DNA of 64,000 bases from Pinus tabuliformis (GCA_031772625.1 CM062813.1:766444720-766508719); one strand, 5' to 3'. Numbered from the stretch's first letter, positions 43,896-54,692 are shown. Notes: generated from the sequence alone by a model not told the origin. Numbers and translations are program-made.

Positions 43896-43900
43896 CACCC
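43896..43900 (+). other. Target site duplication CACCC (left)
   Basis: CACCC here is repeated at 53799-53803, immediately outside the two LTR ends. The left arm (near 23055, complement) shows the site without an element, with CCTACAGCCAAAGC corresponding to the joined flanks. This fixes the element boundaries. Confidence 0.93.
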
Positions 43901-44136
43901 TGTTATCACTGAAAATTCTAATGCCAAAATTTCAAAACCGCTCACATTAGTTGATGCGCCTGAATCCTTTTTAGCAGTTTCGTAGCGCAACATGTTCTAG
44001 GTGATTTCGTAGCGCATAATTCATATTTTGCACTGGCTGCGCTACGAAATTGGGGAATTGTTAGCATCCATAGCCAATATTTCACAACACTCTCCTATGG
44101 ATTCTGTGGGAATATCTGACTCAACGTGTCACAGTG

Positions 44137-44275
44137 CTGGATCAGCTTGCAAGCGTCTTTATCAGTTGACAAAAAATGAGGATCTGTGGCGAATGGTTTG
44201 CCAAATGCATGGGGCAGTAAAACAACACGTGTGTTAGAAACAGTTCCAGGTGCTAAAAGGCGAGAATGGGGTCTT
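44137..44275 (+). pseudogene. ZEITLUPE/ADAGIO-type F-box fragment (5' LTR)
   Basis: The translation reads CKRLYQLTKNEDLWRMVCQ, then after a frameshift NAWGSKTTRVLETVPGAKR. This closely follows the end of the F-box region, just before the kelch repeats, in plant ADAGIO proteins (ZTL/FKF1/LKP2, blue-light receptors that target clock and flowering proteins for degradation). The frameshift looks like one missing A near 44207. LOV and kelch domains are absent. It is a captured fragment with no expected function. Family identification is from memory of the conserved motif. Confidence 0.8.
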
Positions 44276-44984
44276 CCCCTGGCCTCACAGCTATCTTGTT
44301 GCGCATGTGTGAATTTCTCAACACAAACAGGGGAAAGCTCCCTGGATGAACCTCTATTTTTAGAGATTCACTGATGGAGTTCTCTCTGTCTGTGTGCTTC
44401 ATATTACAACTCTCAAATTTAAGGCTTACAACTCTGTAGCTGCGTGTTCGGACTTCTCAACAAACAGGTCTAGGCTTCCGTTGGAATTCGGAGTGTCTTT
44501 TTGGAGAGATTCGCAGGGGAATTCGGTGGGCCTTGGTGTTGTTTCATGACAAGGCTCTTGTTCAATCAATCAAGGAAAAGGTAGACAGCGCAAGGCATAA
44601 GGCGGAGGATGGAATTGGGATGCGGTGCGAGGAATGGCACAAGTTATTCCAAACCACCGTACACATTCATTATAATTATTGTCACAATTTTATCCTCTCA
44701 CGTATTCCATTGCTTTGGAAGTGTCGGGGCTTCCAAGGCCAACAGAACCTCGTAGCCAAATTGTAGCAGGGTGTGCGTCGTACAGGACTGTAATTCTCTC
44801 GGAATTCGATATGGTAAATACTGTGGTGTTGGATGGATGTCTTTTTTGGCTCTCAGAATCCATGTTTTTGGCCGGTTTAAAGATCTGGTTACTTGCGCAA
44901 ATGGTCTAGTGTCAATTATGGCCATTTTAATTATCCACACTCCAGTCGCATATCAAGTTCTAGGGCACTTGAAAACTTGCTTGG
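44276..44984 (+). other. Unassigned part of captured cassette (5' LTR)
   Basis: Short open stretches exist in several frames (for example 44533-44766 and 44771-45019) and are conserved between the two LTRs. I cannot match them to a family. They could be further captured exons, such as another F-box type protein, but this is not supported. Confidence 0.3.
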
Positions 44985-45734
44985 TTCCGACATTTGGTTA
45001 CAGCGTTGACACTATTTGAGCCAACTCAAGGAACATCATTTTTCCATGAAAACCTTCTACAATGGCGGGAACTGAATAGTGCGGCAGAATTTATTTCTCT
45101 ATATGAAGAATTGATGTCAGTGGTGCAAACTTTACCACGAGTTTTGCTACACAAGGAAATAATTGTATCAAAATTTCTTTGTCGGTTGCACATGTAGGCT
45201 AAGCTTTCCCTTGAGCCTATCCTCATTTTGATTGCAGTTCTGTCAAGGGATTTGCGTGAGGAGTTCATGCCTTTTCTCCATAAACTAATGGAAGCCATGG
45301 GAAACCTTCTAGAATCTGGTGGAGATCGAAATCCTGAAATTCTTGAACAGGTTTTCACAGCTTTCTCTTATATCTTGAAGTACATGCAGAAGTTTCTTGT
45401 AAAGGACATTGCATATGTAATGAAGATAACAAAGCAGCTGCGGTACTACCATCGAGAATATGTGCAAGAGTTTTTGGCTGAGACTGTGTCATTTATGCTC
45501 CGAAATGCATCTGTTAAGCAGCTCATAAAAGGTATACGAAAAATAATGGGAGAAATTGTCATGGAGCCTTCAGAGGAGAAAACAACAGGCTTTAGGGCTT
45601 TATTGTGGCACATTCTGAAGGGTCCAGCATCAAAATTTTATTTGAGAGCAGAGCACTACCTTCGCCTAGCCACAAATTATGATCCTTCAGTAAAATCTTA
45701 TTTGCAAGAGTGGGAAGACAACCCTAGGCATTAA
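44985..45734 (+). pseudogene. UTP20: UTP20 N-terminal fragment (5' LTR)
   Basis: About 240 codons matching the N-terminal HEAT-like part of UTP20, the small-subunit processome protein needed for 18S rRNA maturation in the nucleolus. Diagnostic stretches are SFFHENLLQWRELNSAAEF, LSLEPILILIAVLSRDLRE, GGDRNPEILEQVFTAFSYI and LIKGIRKIMGEIV. The frame is open except for one TAG (45195-45197) in a place where a Lys is expected (RLHM-*-AKLSLEP), and a frameshift near 45020. UTP20 is normally more than 2000 residues, so this is under a tenth of it. The uninterrupted match across about 700 bases suggests capture through spliced RNA, which is inference. Confidence 0.82.
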
Positions 45735-46089
45735 CAGGGAAGTAGGATCTTATGAGCATCGTAGATTACATGCACATTCCATTCAAATAAGTCCATTCAA
45801 ACAAATCAAGGTTTTTCATTTGGTTTATCTCGTTGTAAGTTGTCATGTTTGCAGATGTAAGAAGCGTGATTTTCTGTTCCAAGCCATCATTATGTATGTG
45901 TATTTGTGGGTTGATTCGAACTTATTCTCCTCAATGTTTGGAGCAAGACAGAGTTTGCCTATAGATGATAGACATCTCGATCTAAAGATCTTTGCAGTAG
46001 ATACCCGGTCTTTTCCTTGTATTTGTTCCCTTGTCAACATTAACAAACTGGAAAAGAAGCTTCCAAAATAGGGTTGAAACAATCTACAG

Positions 46090-46824
46090 AAGAGAAAAAG
46101 GTTGGATTCCCCAATACAGAGATTGGTTTTGCATGTATTGCTAAGAACTGCCAAATGCTACAAGAGCTGGAACTGCATCACGGTACTGATGAGTCCCTTA
46201 GTGTCATTTCCGCCTGTCAGAATTTGCAGATCCTTCGCTTAGTTGGGTCCATTGAAGAATTTTACCATTTTAGTTTCAGTGATATTGGCCTTACCAAGTT
46301 GGCTCTTAGCTGTAAACTTCTACTGAAGCTCGAGCTAAGTAGCTATGATGGTAGCTATGATGAAATTGTTGTAATCGGGCAGTACTGTTTTATGCCTGAA
46401 GAATTGACATTAGTGAATCAGGATTTTGATGAGGGATGAATTGCGGCTCTGTCATATTGCAGCAATTTGAAGACCCTTAGGCTGGAAAATCGCAAGAAAA
46501 TAGATTCGAACTCTGGTCCAGTCGAACATTTGGGTTTTTGTCCTGCACTTGAACGGCTTCAGATTATTCTTTGCAATTTACAAGACAAGGAGGGTCTCCC
46601 TACTGTCTACTGTGGTTTTATAGACTGTTCTTCTTGGTTTAAAGGATCTTAAGAGGTTATGAGTTGTCTCCTGCAATAACATTAAAGAAACTGAGATTAC
46701 TCCTTCATTAGCTTCCTTGTTTACTGTTCTTAAGGAGTTCAAATGGCAACTAGACACTAAATCTCTTCTTGCTACTAGTCTTGCAGGCATTGAAATTGGT
46801 CAGAAAGAAAGACTGTGTTCTTGA
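46090..46824 (+). pseudogene. F-box/LRR protein fragment (5' LTR)
   Basis: Leucine-rich repeats of the plant F-box/LRR (FBL, RNI-like) kind: IAKNCQMLQELELHHGTDE, ISACQNLQILRLVGS and SCKLLLKLELSSYDG. The match continues past a TGA at 46437-46439 (a likely CGA to TGA change) into YCSNLKTLRLENRKK and FCPALERLQIILCNL. After a further frameshift it reads PSLASLFTVLKEFKWQL. No F-box is visible in this part. It is degraded and non-functional, and ends right before the 34-bp palindrome. Confidence 0.75.
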
Positions 46825-46830
46825 AATTAC

Positions 46831-46864
46831 ACAGCAGTTTCGTAGCGCGCTACGAAACTGCTGT
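46831..46864. repeat. 34-bp perfect palindrome with TTTCGTAGCG
   Basis: Two 17-base arms, ACAGCAGTTTCGTAGCG and its exact complement, meet with no spacer. The same TTTCGTAGCGC core occurs at the upstream edge of the captured cassette. In the 3' LTR the palindrome (52525-52558) has one mismatch. Confidence 0.95.
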
Positions 46865-48103
46865 AGGTGATGGTTTTAACGCAGACAAACAGTTTGGTAA
46901 TATGGGCGGGAATTTTCAAAAGAAAACACCTAAAGGATATGTAAGAAACCAAATGAAGCTATCAAAGCCGTTCAGATCAAGACAGGTGTACCTTTAAAAT
47001 GGTGGAATATTTTAACTCAAGTTTAAAGTTTCTGTTATAAAGCCACTTTATCATTGTTCATGGGGTATCAAATGAATTGCATACAAGGAATTTTGGCTTG
47101 CACACTTGGCCATCGATGAAGCCTCCAACACATCAGGAACATGGTGATGTCCTATATTTTTGGGTTATTAAAAGGGCTAAAAACATGCTGCTGTATATTC
47201 GAAGTTATGGAGGACTGGAACCAAAAAGCAAGGGATATCACCTAACATCACTGAGCAGTTAAAGTATTCAGCATCCGAGGCCAACATGGAGCTTTAAATA
47301 CTCATCTCAGTCATCTCAGCCAAACTGCAAGGAGTCCAAGTGTCAAAGAACAAGAAGGAATCATTCTACGAAGAAGATAGAGTTAGAGTCATAGTCAAAT
47401 TAGAACTCTTTAGAACTCCAGTTAGCACTAATTGTATTTAATAGTTTGTTGTAAAGCAGATAGGTGTCATCATAGGCAGAATTCGAGTTCCCCTCATGTT
47501 GGAGGAGGAAGCTCGAAGTAGTTAGAATAAGGATTTTCTATATATAGCTGGAACATCTATGTAATGAGGGTTGGATATTTTATAAAGCAGAGGACTGTTT
47601 TGGCTTATGTAAAAAACAAAGTTCAGTAATATAAATGACTGTTTTACTTCTCAGGATTCATAAGGGATTTTCTTGTTCAGAATGTGTGATGGTATATTTT
47701 CTTTAGTGTTCTTTTACAGTTGTACAAATGCATAATCAATCAGAATTCATTGATCATGCTCTGATTTCCTGTATGTCTTTGTAAACTGTGGTTTTATATA
47801 AGTGGTATTCTGAACATCCAAATGCTAAATGCCCTGACTTCTATGTAAGGCATCATCATTGTTTGCTGTAGTATGTTTGACTCCATAGGCCCAATGGAAA
47901 CTTATGTAATGTTTGTCCAACCTTCATTATTTGTCAATGTTATTCACAAGAGTTAGCCATCTTATTAATAGTCAAAATCAATAATCCTTTGAGAGAGCCC
48001 TCTCAGGCTAAGGAGGCTAAGCCTTAGTCTAAAGATTGGTGTGAAATAGTTACTTGAAGTCTTCCTGGATTGCAGCCTTCCAAGGCTTGATTTTGAGATA
48101 ACA

Positions 48104-49594
48104 TTTTGGTGCGTCTGTCGGGAGCCTGAAGTCTATTCATTCCCGAAATCAAGAGACTGAACTTCTGAAGGTAGCAGGAGCTCAGGCATCATTTTGAGGC
48201 TGCAAAACTACCTTGGCGACTCCACACATCGAATGAGAAATTGGAAGGTGACTCCACTGCTAGAAGATCAGTAGCTTGATGAAGTTACAAGATGAGTTCC
48301 ACTGCAAGAATGAATGCCAGGTATGCTCCTATGAATCGGTCTCATATCCCTGGTTTTCCGAATCCTATGCCAAAGGTTGATTGGTTAGATGATCTTCCAA
48401 TATTCAAAGATGAAAAGAAGGACAATGATGCTCTTCATTTGGTTAGGTTCCATATGCATGTACGCAGTCTTAAGGTTCATTTCCCTGAAGATTGTCTCAT
48501 GAAGATGTTTATGACCACTTTAGAAGGAAAAGAATGGTCTTGGTATAAAAGTCTGGAAAATGGTCCAATATATTCTCTTGCTAGTTTTCATGATGAATTC
48601 TGTGAAATGTATAAAGAAGGTTATCCTTCCTTATTGCTGCTTAAAGATTGCTGTAGACATTCTTTAAGTCTTATTCAGTACTTGGAGAATTGTTATGATG
48701 ATGATGAATTTACGGATGAAGAAATTTTAGAGGCTCTTCATAACAATGCATTCCAGCACCAAGGAGAAGGTATAATATTCCATGAAACGCAGCATGAAGA
48801 GCAGCAGGGGTTTACTTGTGAAAACCATATTTTATCCTTAGATATGAATGTAGAGATGCAGCTGACTTCTCAGTCTTCGAATCATAAAGAAGATGAAAAT
48901 GATTACACCTAGCAAAAAGAAATACTGGAGGAAATTTTCTACGACCCTCAGGCAGAGGAAAAGGTTGGTTTTTTATGTCAAACTTCTCAGCAGCTTACAG
49001 CAATAGATGATCATAAGAAAGAGGAAAATTACATTGTTTGTAGGCAGCATTCAGAAAAGCAGTTCGATAGCACATCAGTGGTCTAAAGATGTAGAATGTT
49101 ATGATGATCATCAACATAACCATGTATTTTTTGACCCTATAAGTGAATATATAGACAAGCTTTGCACTCTGGTCTTTTATTTTCATTTGTATTATGAAAA
49201 TCAAGTATATTATGAGTTGATGTGGTCATTTCACTACCATGGTTATTTTGAGGTTGAATGCAGTCAAGAGCCTCCAATATCAGAGAAGACAATTGATTGG
49301 TTACATTGGAAATATCATGTTGCCTGAACTACAAGTGGAGCTTGCAGCTGATAGGGTAGGTAGGTAGGAAAGTGAAAATAAGCTGTGGGTTGACTGAGCA
49401 TTTTTTTTTTTAGTAGTGGTAAATATAGACTTCTTTCTCCTACAGTGATCATCAATCTTAAGCCCGAGGTGAAGACCCAAGGAGCTGGAAAGGGATGCTT
49501 GTCAAGCAAATTTCTGTTTGTCATAAATGGATAAGGCACTGGACCTGCGAGTTCTTAGTGTACCACAAGGGCACACTATCCCAAGTGGAGCCAC
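48104..49594 (+). other. Internal region of the LARD-like element
   Basis: Starts with TTTTGGTGCGTCTGTCGGGA (PBS at about 48107-48124). This resembles the TGGCGCC-type primer sites of many plant gypsy elements, and not the initiator-Met site used by the other elements here. It then holds the gag-like ORF and a short frame-shifted continuation (to about 49327). It ends with a weak purine-rich stretch AAGTGGAGCCAC before the 3' LTR. No RT or integrase motif was seen. Confidence 0.8.
48292..48912 (+). CDS. Gag-like protein of the LARD element
   Basis: A 206-aa ORF just downstream of the PBS. Residues about 30-120 fit the retrotransposon gag pattern: FHMHVRSLKVHFPEDCLMKMFMTTLEG..WYKSLENGPI..LASFHDEFCEMYKEG, that is helical gag with the conserved WYKSL and FHDEF. 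The zinc knuckle (CCHC) is not visible. Past the TAG stop the same frame continues for about 55 codons (EILEEIFYDPQAEEKVG), and then a shifted frame runs to about 49327. The original protein was therefore longer and is now truncated. It could still package element RNA, but this is uncertain. Confidence 0.65.
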   Translation: MSSTARMNARYAPMNRSHIPGFPNPMPKVDWLDDLPIFKDEKKDNDALHLVRFHMHVRSLKVHFPEDCLMKMFMTTLEGKEWSWYKSLENGPIYSLASFHDEFCEMYKEGYPSLLLLKDCCRHSLSLIQYLENCYDDDEFTDEEILEALHNNAFQHQGEGIIFHETQHEEQQGFTCENHILSLDMNVEMQLTSQSSNHKEDENDYT

Positions 49595-49830
49595 TGTTAT
49601 CACTGAAAATTCTAATGCCAAAATTTCAAAACCGCTCACATTAGTTGATGCGCCTAAATCCTTTTTAGCAGTTTCGCAGCGCAACATGTTCTAGGTGATT
49701 TCGTAGCGCATAATTCATATTTTGCACTGGCTGCGCTACGAAATTGGGGAATTGTTCGAATCCATAGCCAATATTTCACAGCTGTCTCCTATGGATTCTG
49801 TGGGAATATCTGACTCAACGTGTCATAGTG

Positions 49831-49969
49831 CTGGATCAGCATGAAAGCGTCTTTATCAGTTGACAAAAAATGAGGATCTGTGGCGAATGGTTTGCCAAAT
49901 GCATGGGGCAGTAAAACAACACGTGTGTTAGAAACAGTTCCAGGTGCTAAAAGGCGAGGATGGGGTCTT
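49831..49969 (+). pseudogene. ZEITLUPE/ADAGIO-type F-box fragment (3' LTR)
   Basis: Copy of the fragment at 44137-44275. It has the same one-base frameshift, which was therefore present in the parental element before this insertion. Confidence 0.8.
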
Positions 49970-50678
49970 TCCCTGGCCTCACAACTATCTTGTTGCGCAT
50001 GTGTGAATTTCTCAACACATACAGGGGAAAGCTCCCTGGATGAACCTCTATTTTTAGAGATTCACTAATGGAGTTCTCTCTGTCTGTGTGCTTCATATTA
50101 CAACTCTCAAATTTAAGGCTTACAACTCTGTAGCTGCGTGTTCGGACTTCTCAACAAACAGGTCTAGGATTCCGTTGGAATTCGGAGTGTCTTTTTGGAG
50201 AGATTCGCAGGGGAATTCGGTGGGCCTTGGTGCTGTTTCATGACAAGGCTCTTGTTCAATCAATCAAGGAAAAGGTAGACAACGCAAGGCATAAGGCGGA
50301 GGATGGAATTGGGATGCGGTGCGAGGAATGGCACAAGTTATTCCAAACCACCGTACACATTCATTATAATTATTGTCACAATTTTATCCTCTCACGTATT
50401 CCATTGCTTTGGAATTGTCGGGGCTTCCAAGGCCAACAGAACCTCGCAGCCAAATTGTAGCAGGGTGTGCGTCGTACAGGACTGTAATTCTCTCGGAATT
50501 TGATATGGTAAATACTGTGGCGTTGGATGGATGTTTTTTTTGGCTCTCAGAATCCATGTTTTTGGCCGGTTTAAAGATCTGGTTACTTGCGCAAATGGTC
50601 TAGTGTCAATTATGGCCATTTTAATTATCCACACTCCAGTCGCATATCAAGTTCTAGGGCACTTGAAAACTTGCTTGG

Positions 50679-51428
50679 TTCTGGCATTTGGTTACAGCGT
50701 TGACACTATTTGAGCCAACTCAAGGAACATCATTTTTCCATGAAAACCTTCTACAATGGCGGGAACTGAATAGTGCGGCAGAATTTATTTCTCTATATGA
50801 AGAATTGATGCCAGTGGTGCAAACTTTACCACGAGTTTTGCTACACAAGGAAATAATTGTATCAAAATTTCTTTGCCGGTTGCACATGTAGGCTAAGCTT
50901 TCCCTTGAGCCTATCCTCAGTTTGATTGCAGTTCTGTCAAGGGATTTGCGTGAGGAGTTCATGCCTTTTCTCCATAAACTAATGGAAGCCATGGGAAACC
51001 TTCTAGAATCTGGTGGAGATCGAAATCCTGAAATTCTTGAACAGGTTTTCACAGCTTTCTCTTATATCTTGAAGTACATGCAGAAGCTTCTTGTAAAGGA
51101 CATTGCATATGTAATGAAGATAAAAAAGTAGCTGCGGTACTACCATCGAGAATATGTGCAAGAGTTTTTGGCTGAGACTGTGTCATTTGTGCTCCGAAAT
51201 GCATCTGTTAAGCAGCTCATAAAAGGTATACGAAAAATAATGGGAGAAATTGTCATGGAGCCTTCAGAGGAGAAAACAACAGGCTGTAGGGCTTTACTGT
51301 GGCACATTCTGAAGGGTCCAGCATCAAAATTTCATTCGAGAGCAGAGCACTACCTTCGCCTAGCCACAAATTATGATCCTTCAGTAAAATCTTATTTGCA
51401 AGAGTGGGAAGACAACCCTGGGCATTAA
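50679..51428 (+). pseudogene. UTP20: UTP20 N-terminal fragment (3' LTR)
   Basis: Copy of 44985-45734. It shares the in-frame TAG (50889-50891) and has a private stop at 51129-51131 (MKIKK-*-LRYYH, where the 5' copy reads KITKQLRYYH). The shared stop predates insertion; the private one arose on one LTR afterwards, or was lost from the other. Confidence 0.82.
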
Positions 51429-51783
51429 CAGGGAAGTAGGATCTTATGAGCATCGTAGATTACATGCACATTCCATTCAAATAAGTCCAGTCAAACAAAT
51501 CAAGGTTTTTCATTTGGTTTATCTCGTTGTAAGTTGTCATGTTTGCAGATGTAAGAAGCGTGATTTTCTGTTCCAAGCCATCATTATGTATGTGTATTTG
51601 TGGGTTGATTCGAACTTATTCTCCTCAATGTTTGGAGCAAGACAGAGTTTGCCTATAGATGATAGACATCTCGATCTAAAGATCTTTGCAGTAGATACAC
51701 GGTCTTTTCCTTGTAGTTGTTCCCTTGTCAACATTAACAAACTGGAAAAGAAGCTTCCAAAATAGGGTTGAAACAATCTACAG

Positions 51784-52518
51784 AAGAGAAAAAGGTTGGA
51801 TTCCCCAATACAGAGATTGGTTTTGCATGTATTGCTAAGAACTGCCAAATGCTACAAGAGCTGGAACTGCATCACGGTACTGATGAGTCCCTTAGTGTCA
51901 TTTCCGCCTGTCAGAATTTGCAGATCCTTCGCTTAGTTGGGTCCATTGAAGAATTTTACCATTTTAGTTTCAGTGATATTGGCCTTACCAAGTTGGCTCT
52001 TAGCTGTAAACTTCTACTGAAGCTCGAGCTAAGTAGCTATGATGGTAGCTATGATGAAATTGCTGCAATCGGGCAGTACTGTTTTATGCCTGAAGAATTG
52101 ACATTAGTGAATCAGGATTTTGATGAGGGATGAATTGCGGCTCTGTCATATTGCAGCAATTTGAAGACCCTTAGGCTGGAAAATCGGAAGAAAATAGATT
52201 CGAACTCTGGTCCAGTCGAACATTTGGGTTTCTGTCCTGCACTTGAACGGCTTCAGATTATTCTTTGCAATTTACAAGACAAGGAGGGTCTCCCTGCTGT
52301 CTACTATGGTTTTATAGACTGTTCTTCTTGGTTTAAAGGATCTTAAGAGGTTATGAGTTGTCTCCTGCAATAACATTAAAGAAACGGAGATTACTCCTTC
52401 ATTAGCTTCCTTGTTCACTGTTCTTAAGGAGTTCAAATGGCAACTAGACACTAAATCTCTTCTTGCTACTAGTCTTGCAGGCATTGAAATTGGTCAGAAA
52501 GAAAGACTATGTTCTTGA
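51784..52518 (+). pseudogene. F-box/LRR protein fragment (3' LTR)
   Basis: Copy of 46090-46824 with the same TGA interruption (52131-52133) and downstream frameshift. Confidence 0.75.
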
Positions 52519-53798
52519 AATTACACAGTAGTTTCGTAGCGCGCTACGAAACTGCTGTAGGTGATGGTTTTAACGCAGACAAACAGTTTGGTAATATGGG
52601 CGGGAATTTTCAAAAGAAAACACCTAAAGGATATGTAAGAAACCAAATGAAGCTATCAAAGCCGTTCAGATCAAGACAGGTGTACCTTTAAAATGGTGGA
52701 ATATTTTAACTCAAGCTTAAAGTTTCTGTTATAAAGCCACTTTATCACTGTTCATGGGGTATCAAATGAATTGCATACAAGGAATTTTGGCTTGCACACT
52801 TGGCCATCGATGAAGCCTCCAACACATCAGGAACATGGTGATGTCCTATATTTTTGGGTTATTAAAAGGGCTAAAAACATGCTGCTGTATATTCGAAGTT
52901 ATGGAGGACTGGAACCGAAAAGCAAGGGATATCACCTAACATCACTGAGCAGTTAAAGTATTCAGCATCCGAGGCCAACATGGAGCTTTAAATACTCATC
53001 TCAGTCATCTCAGCCAAACTGCAAGGAGTCTAAGTGTCAAAGAACAAGAAGGAATCATTCTACGAAGAAGATAGAGTTAGAGTCATAGTCAAATTAGAAC
53101 TCTTTAGAACTCCAGTTAGCACTAATTGTATTTAATAGTTTGTTGTAAAGCAGATAGGTGTCATCATAGGCAGAATTCGAGTTCCCCTCATGTTGGAGGA
53201 GGAAGCTCGAAGTAGTTAGAATAAGGATTTTCTATATATAGCTGGAACATCTATGTAATGAGGGTTGGATATTTTATAAAACAGAGGACTGTTTTGGCTT
53301 ATGTAAAAAACAGAGTTCAGTAATATAAATGACTGTTTTACTTCTCAGGATTCATAAGGGATTTTCTTGTTCAGAATGTGTGATGGTATATTTTCTTTAG
53401 TGTTCTTTTACAGTTGTACAAATGCATAATCACTCAGAATTCATTGATCATGCTCTGATTTCCTGTATGTCTTTGGAAACTGTGGTTTTATATAAGTGGT
53501 ATTCTGAACATCCAAATGTTAAATGCCCTGACTTCTATGTAAGGCATCATCATTGTTTGCTGTAGTATGTTTGACTCCATAGGCCCAATGGAAACTTATG
53601 TAATGTTTGTCCAACCTTCATTATTTGTCAATGTTATTCACAAGAGTTAGTCATCTTATTAATAGTCAAAATCAATAATCCTTTGAGAGAGCCCTCTCAG
53701 GCTAAGGAGGCCGAAGCCTTAGTTTAAATATTGGTGTGAAATAGTTACTTGAAGTCTTCCTGGGTTGCAGCCTTCCAGGGCTTGATTTTGATATAACA

Positions 53799-53803
53799 CA
53801 CCC
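53799..53803 (+). other. Target site duplication CACCC (right)
   Basis: Direct repeat of 43896-43900, immediately after the terminal CA of the 3' LTR. Confidence 0.93.
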
Positions 53804-54692
53804 AAAGAAAAAAACCAAGGTTTCTTAGCCTAGACACCCAAAATCTATTGTTACAAGTAGAAATAATAAAAAAGGCAAGGAAAACTAATTTATCAAAAGC
53901 TTAATGAAGCAACCACCTAGTCAAGCAAGGTAATGAGTAAAATTCTCAAACATAGTATTCAATGTATGTTGGATGTTTTGTTATTATAATGTATCAAACA
54001 ACCTTATATGGAAATCTAAACAAAAAACAAAATAAAAGTAAAGAAAAAGAAAACACACTACCTACCTAGCTTATTCCATATTTTATACTAAAAAATATAT
54101 AAATAAAATGTTATACATCTCAAATCTAAGGCAGAAGACAAAGTAAATAATGAAGACAACTTTTTATGCCGATTGAAATGATGATTTACAAACAATATCT
54201 CAATAGTGGTTGTTGTAGTCTCAATATTGCTTTTTCTAGCGAAATGTATTCCATAGTTGTTGTAGCAATTTCAACATGGATTATTATAGCAAAAGATATT
54301 TCAAAATCGTTCTTAGAAAAAGTTTTCTAAAATCGATGTTTAAATTGTATTTTTAAAAATTAAAAAATATTTAATATAAAAATATTTTTTACAAACTTAA
54401 CGACTTAAAATTATAATTTTCCTAATTTTAAACTCAGTTTAAAATAAAACCTACCAAGCTATCTGCCCCCTCAAGTACGTAGAGAATATCAAAATCAGAG
54501 TCGAGTAAGCTTGTGAATCACAAAGTTTAAAAAAAAAGTAAAAATAACGTCAACATACATCCACGTGATGGATGTACCATCACAGTCAATATGGGAATCA
54601 CCGCAGTCTGTGATTTGCAGAAAACGTTTAAGATGAAAAAGTGTTGAATGGACGACTTTGAAGTTCCAGGCGTACATAAATGTTGAAGCTTG
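53804..54692. other. Non-coding part of right arm
   Basis: Mirrors about 20600-23050 of the left arm but lacks the left-arm 20800-22490 segment. The sequence is AT-rich and no gene was recognised. Confidence 0.6.

Larger units (their letters stand above)
43901..48103 (+). repeat. 5' LTR (4203 bp)
   Basis: Begins TGTTATCACTGAAAATTC and ends GATTTTGAGATAACA. It is collinear with 49595-53798 at an offset of 5694 bases (5695 near the end). It contains the TTTCGTAGCGC motifs near 43980, 44008 and (inverted) 44038. It also contains the ADAGIO, UTP20 and F-box/LRR fragments, a 34-bp palindrome, and a gene-free 3' part (46865-48103) where a promoter or polyadenylation signals would be expected. A TATATATAG stretch near 47540 is a possible TATA element. 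Confidence 0.92.
43901..53798 (+). mobile_element. LARD-like LTR retrotransposon with captured gene fragments
   Basis: A complete element of 9898 bp: 4203-bp and 4204-bp LTRs, a 1.49-kb internal region, TGTTAT...ATAACA ends and a CACCC target duplication. The internal region has a gag-like ORF but no protease, RT, RNase H or integrase, so it is non-autonomous. Very large LTRs with little coding capacity fit the LARD class. Unusually, each LTR contains degraded fragments of several unrelated host genes. The two LTRs differ at roughly one to two positions per hundred by eye, implying a fairly recent insertion compared with the arm duplication. Confidence 0.92.
49595..53798 (+). repeat. 3' LTR (4204 bp)
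   Basis: Same layout as the 5' LTR, with scattered substitutions and a one-base insertion near 53712. It ends TTTTGATATAACA, followed by the CACCC target duplication (53799-53803). Confidence 0.92.

Noticed and set aside
44771-45019. Another captured F-box-type gene in the cassette
   Set aside because: The translation has a vague F-box-associated feel but no motif strong enough to name a family.
44985-45734. UTP20 as a functional host gene
   Set aside because: It is under a tenth of the protein, has an in-frame stop and a frameshift, and lies inside an LTR with an identical second copy.
43901-53798. Simple tandem duplication of a gene-rich segment
   Set aside because: The repeats start TG and end CA, are separated by an internal region with a PBS-like site and gag, and the whole is flanked by CACCC with an empty site in the other arm.
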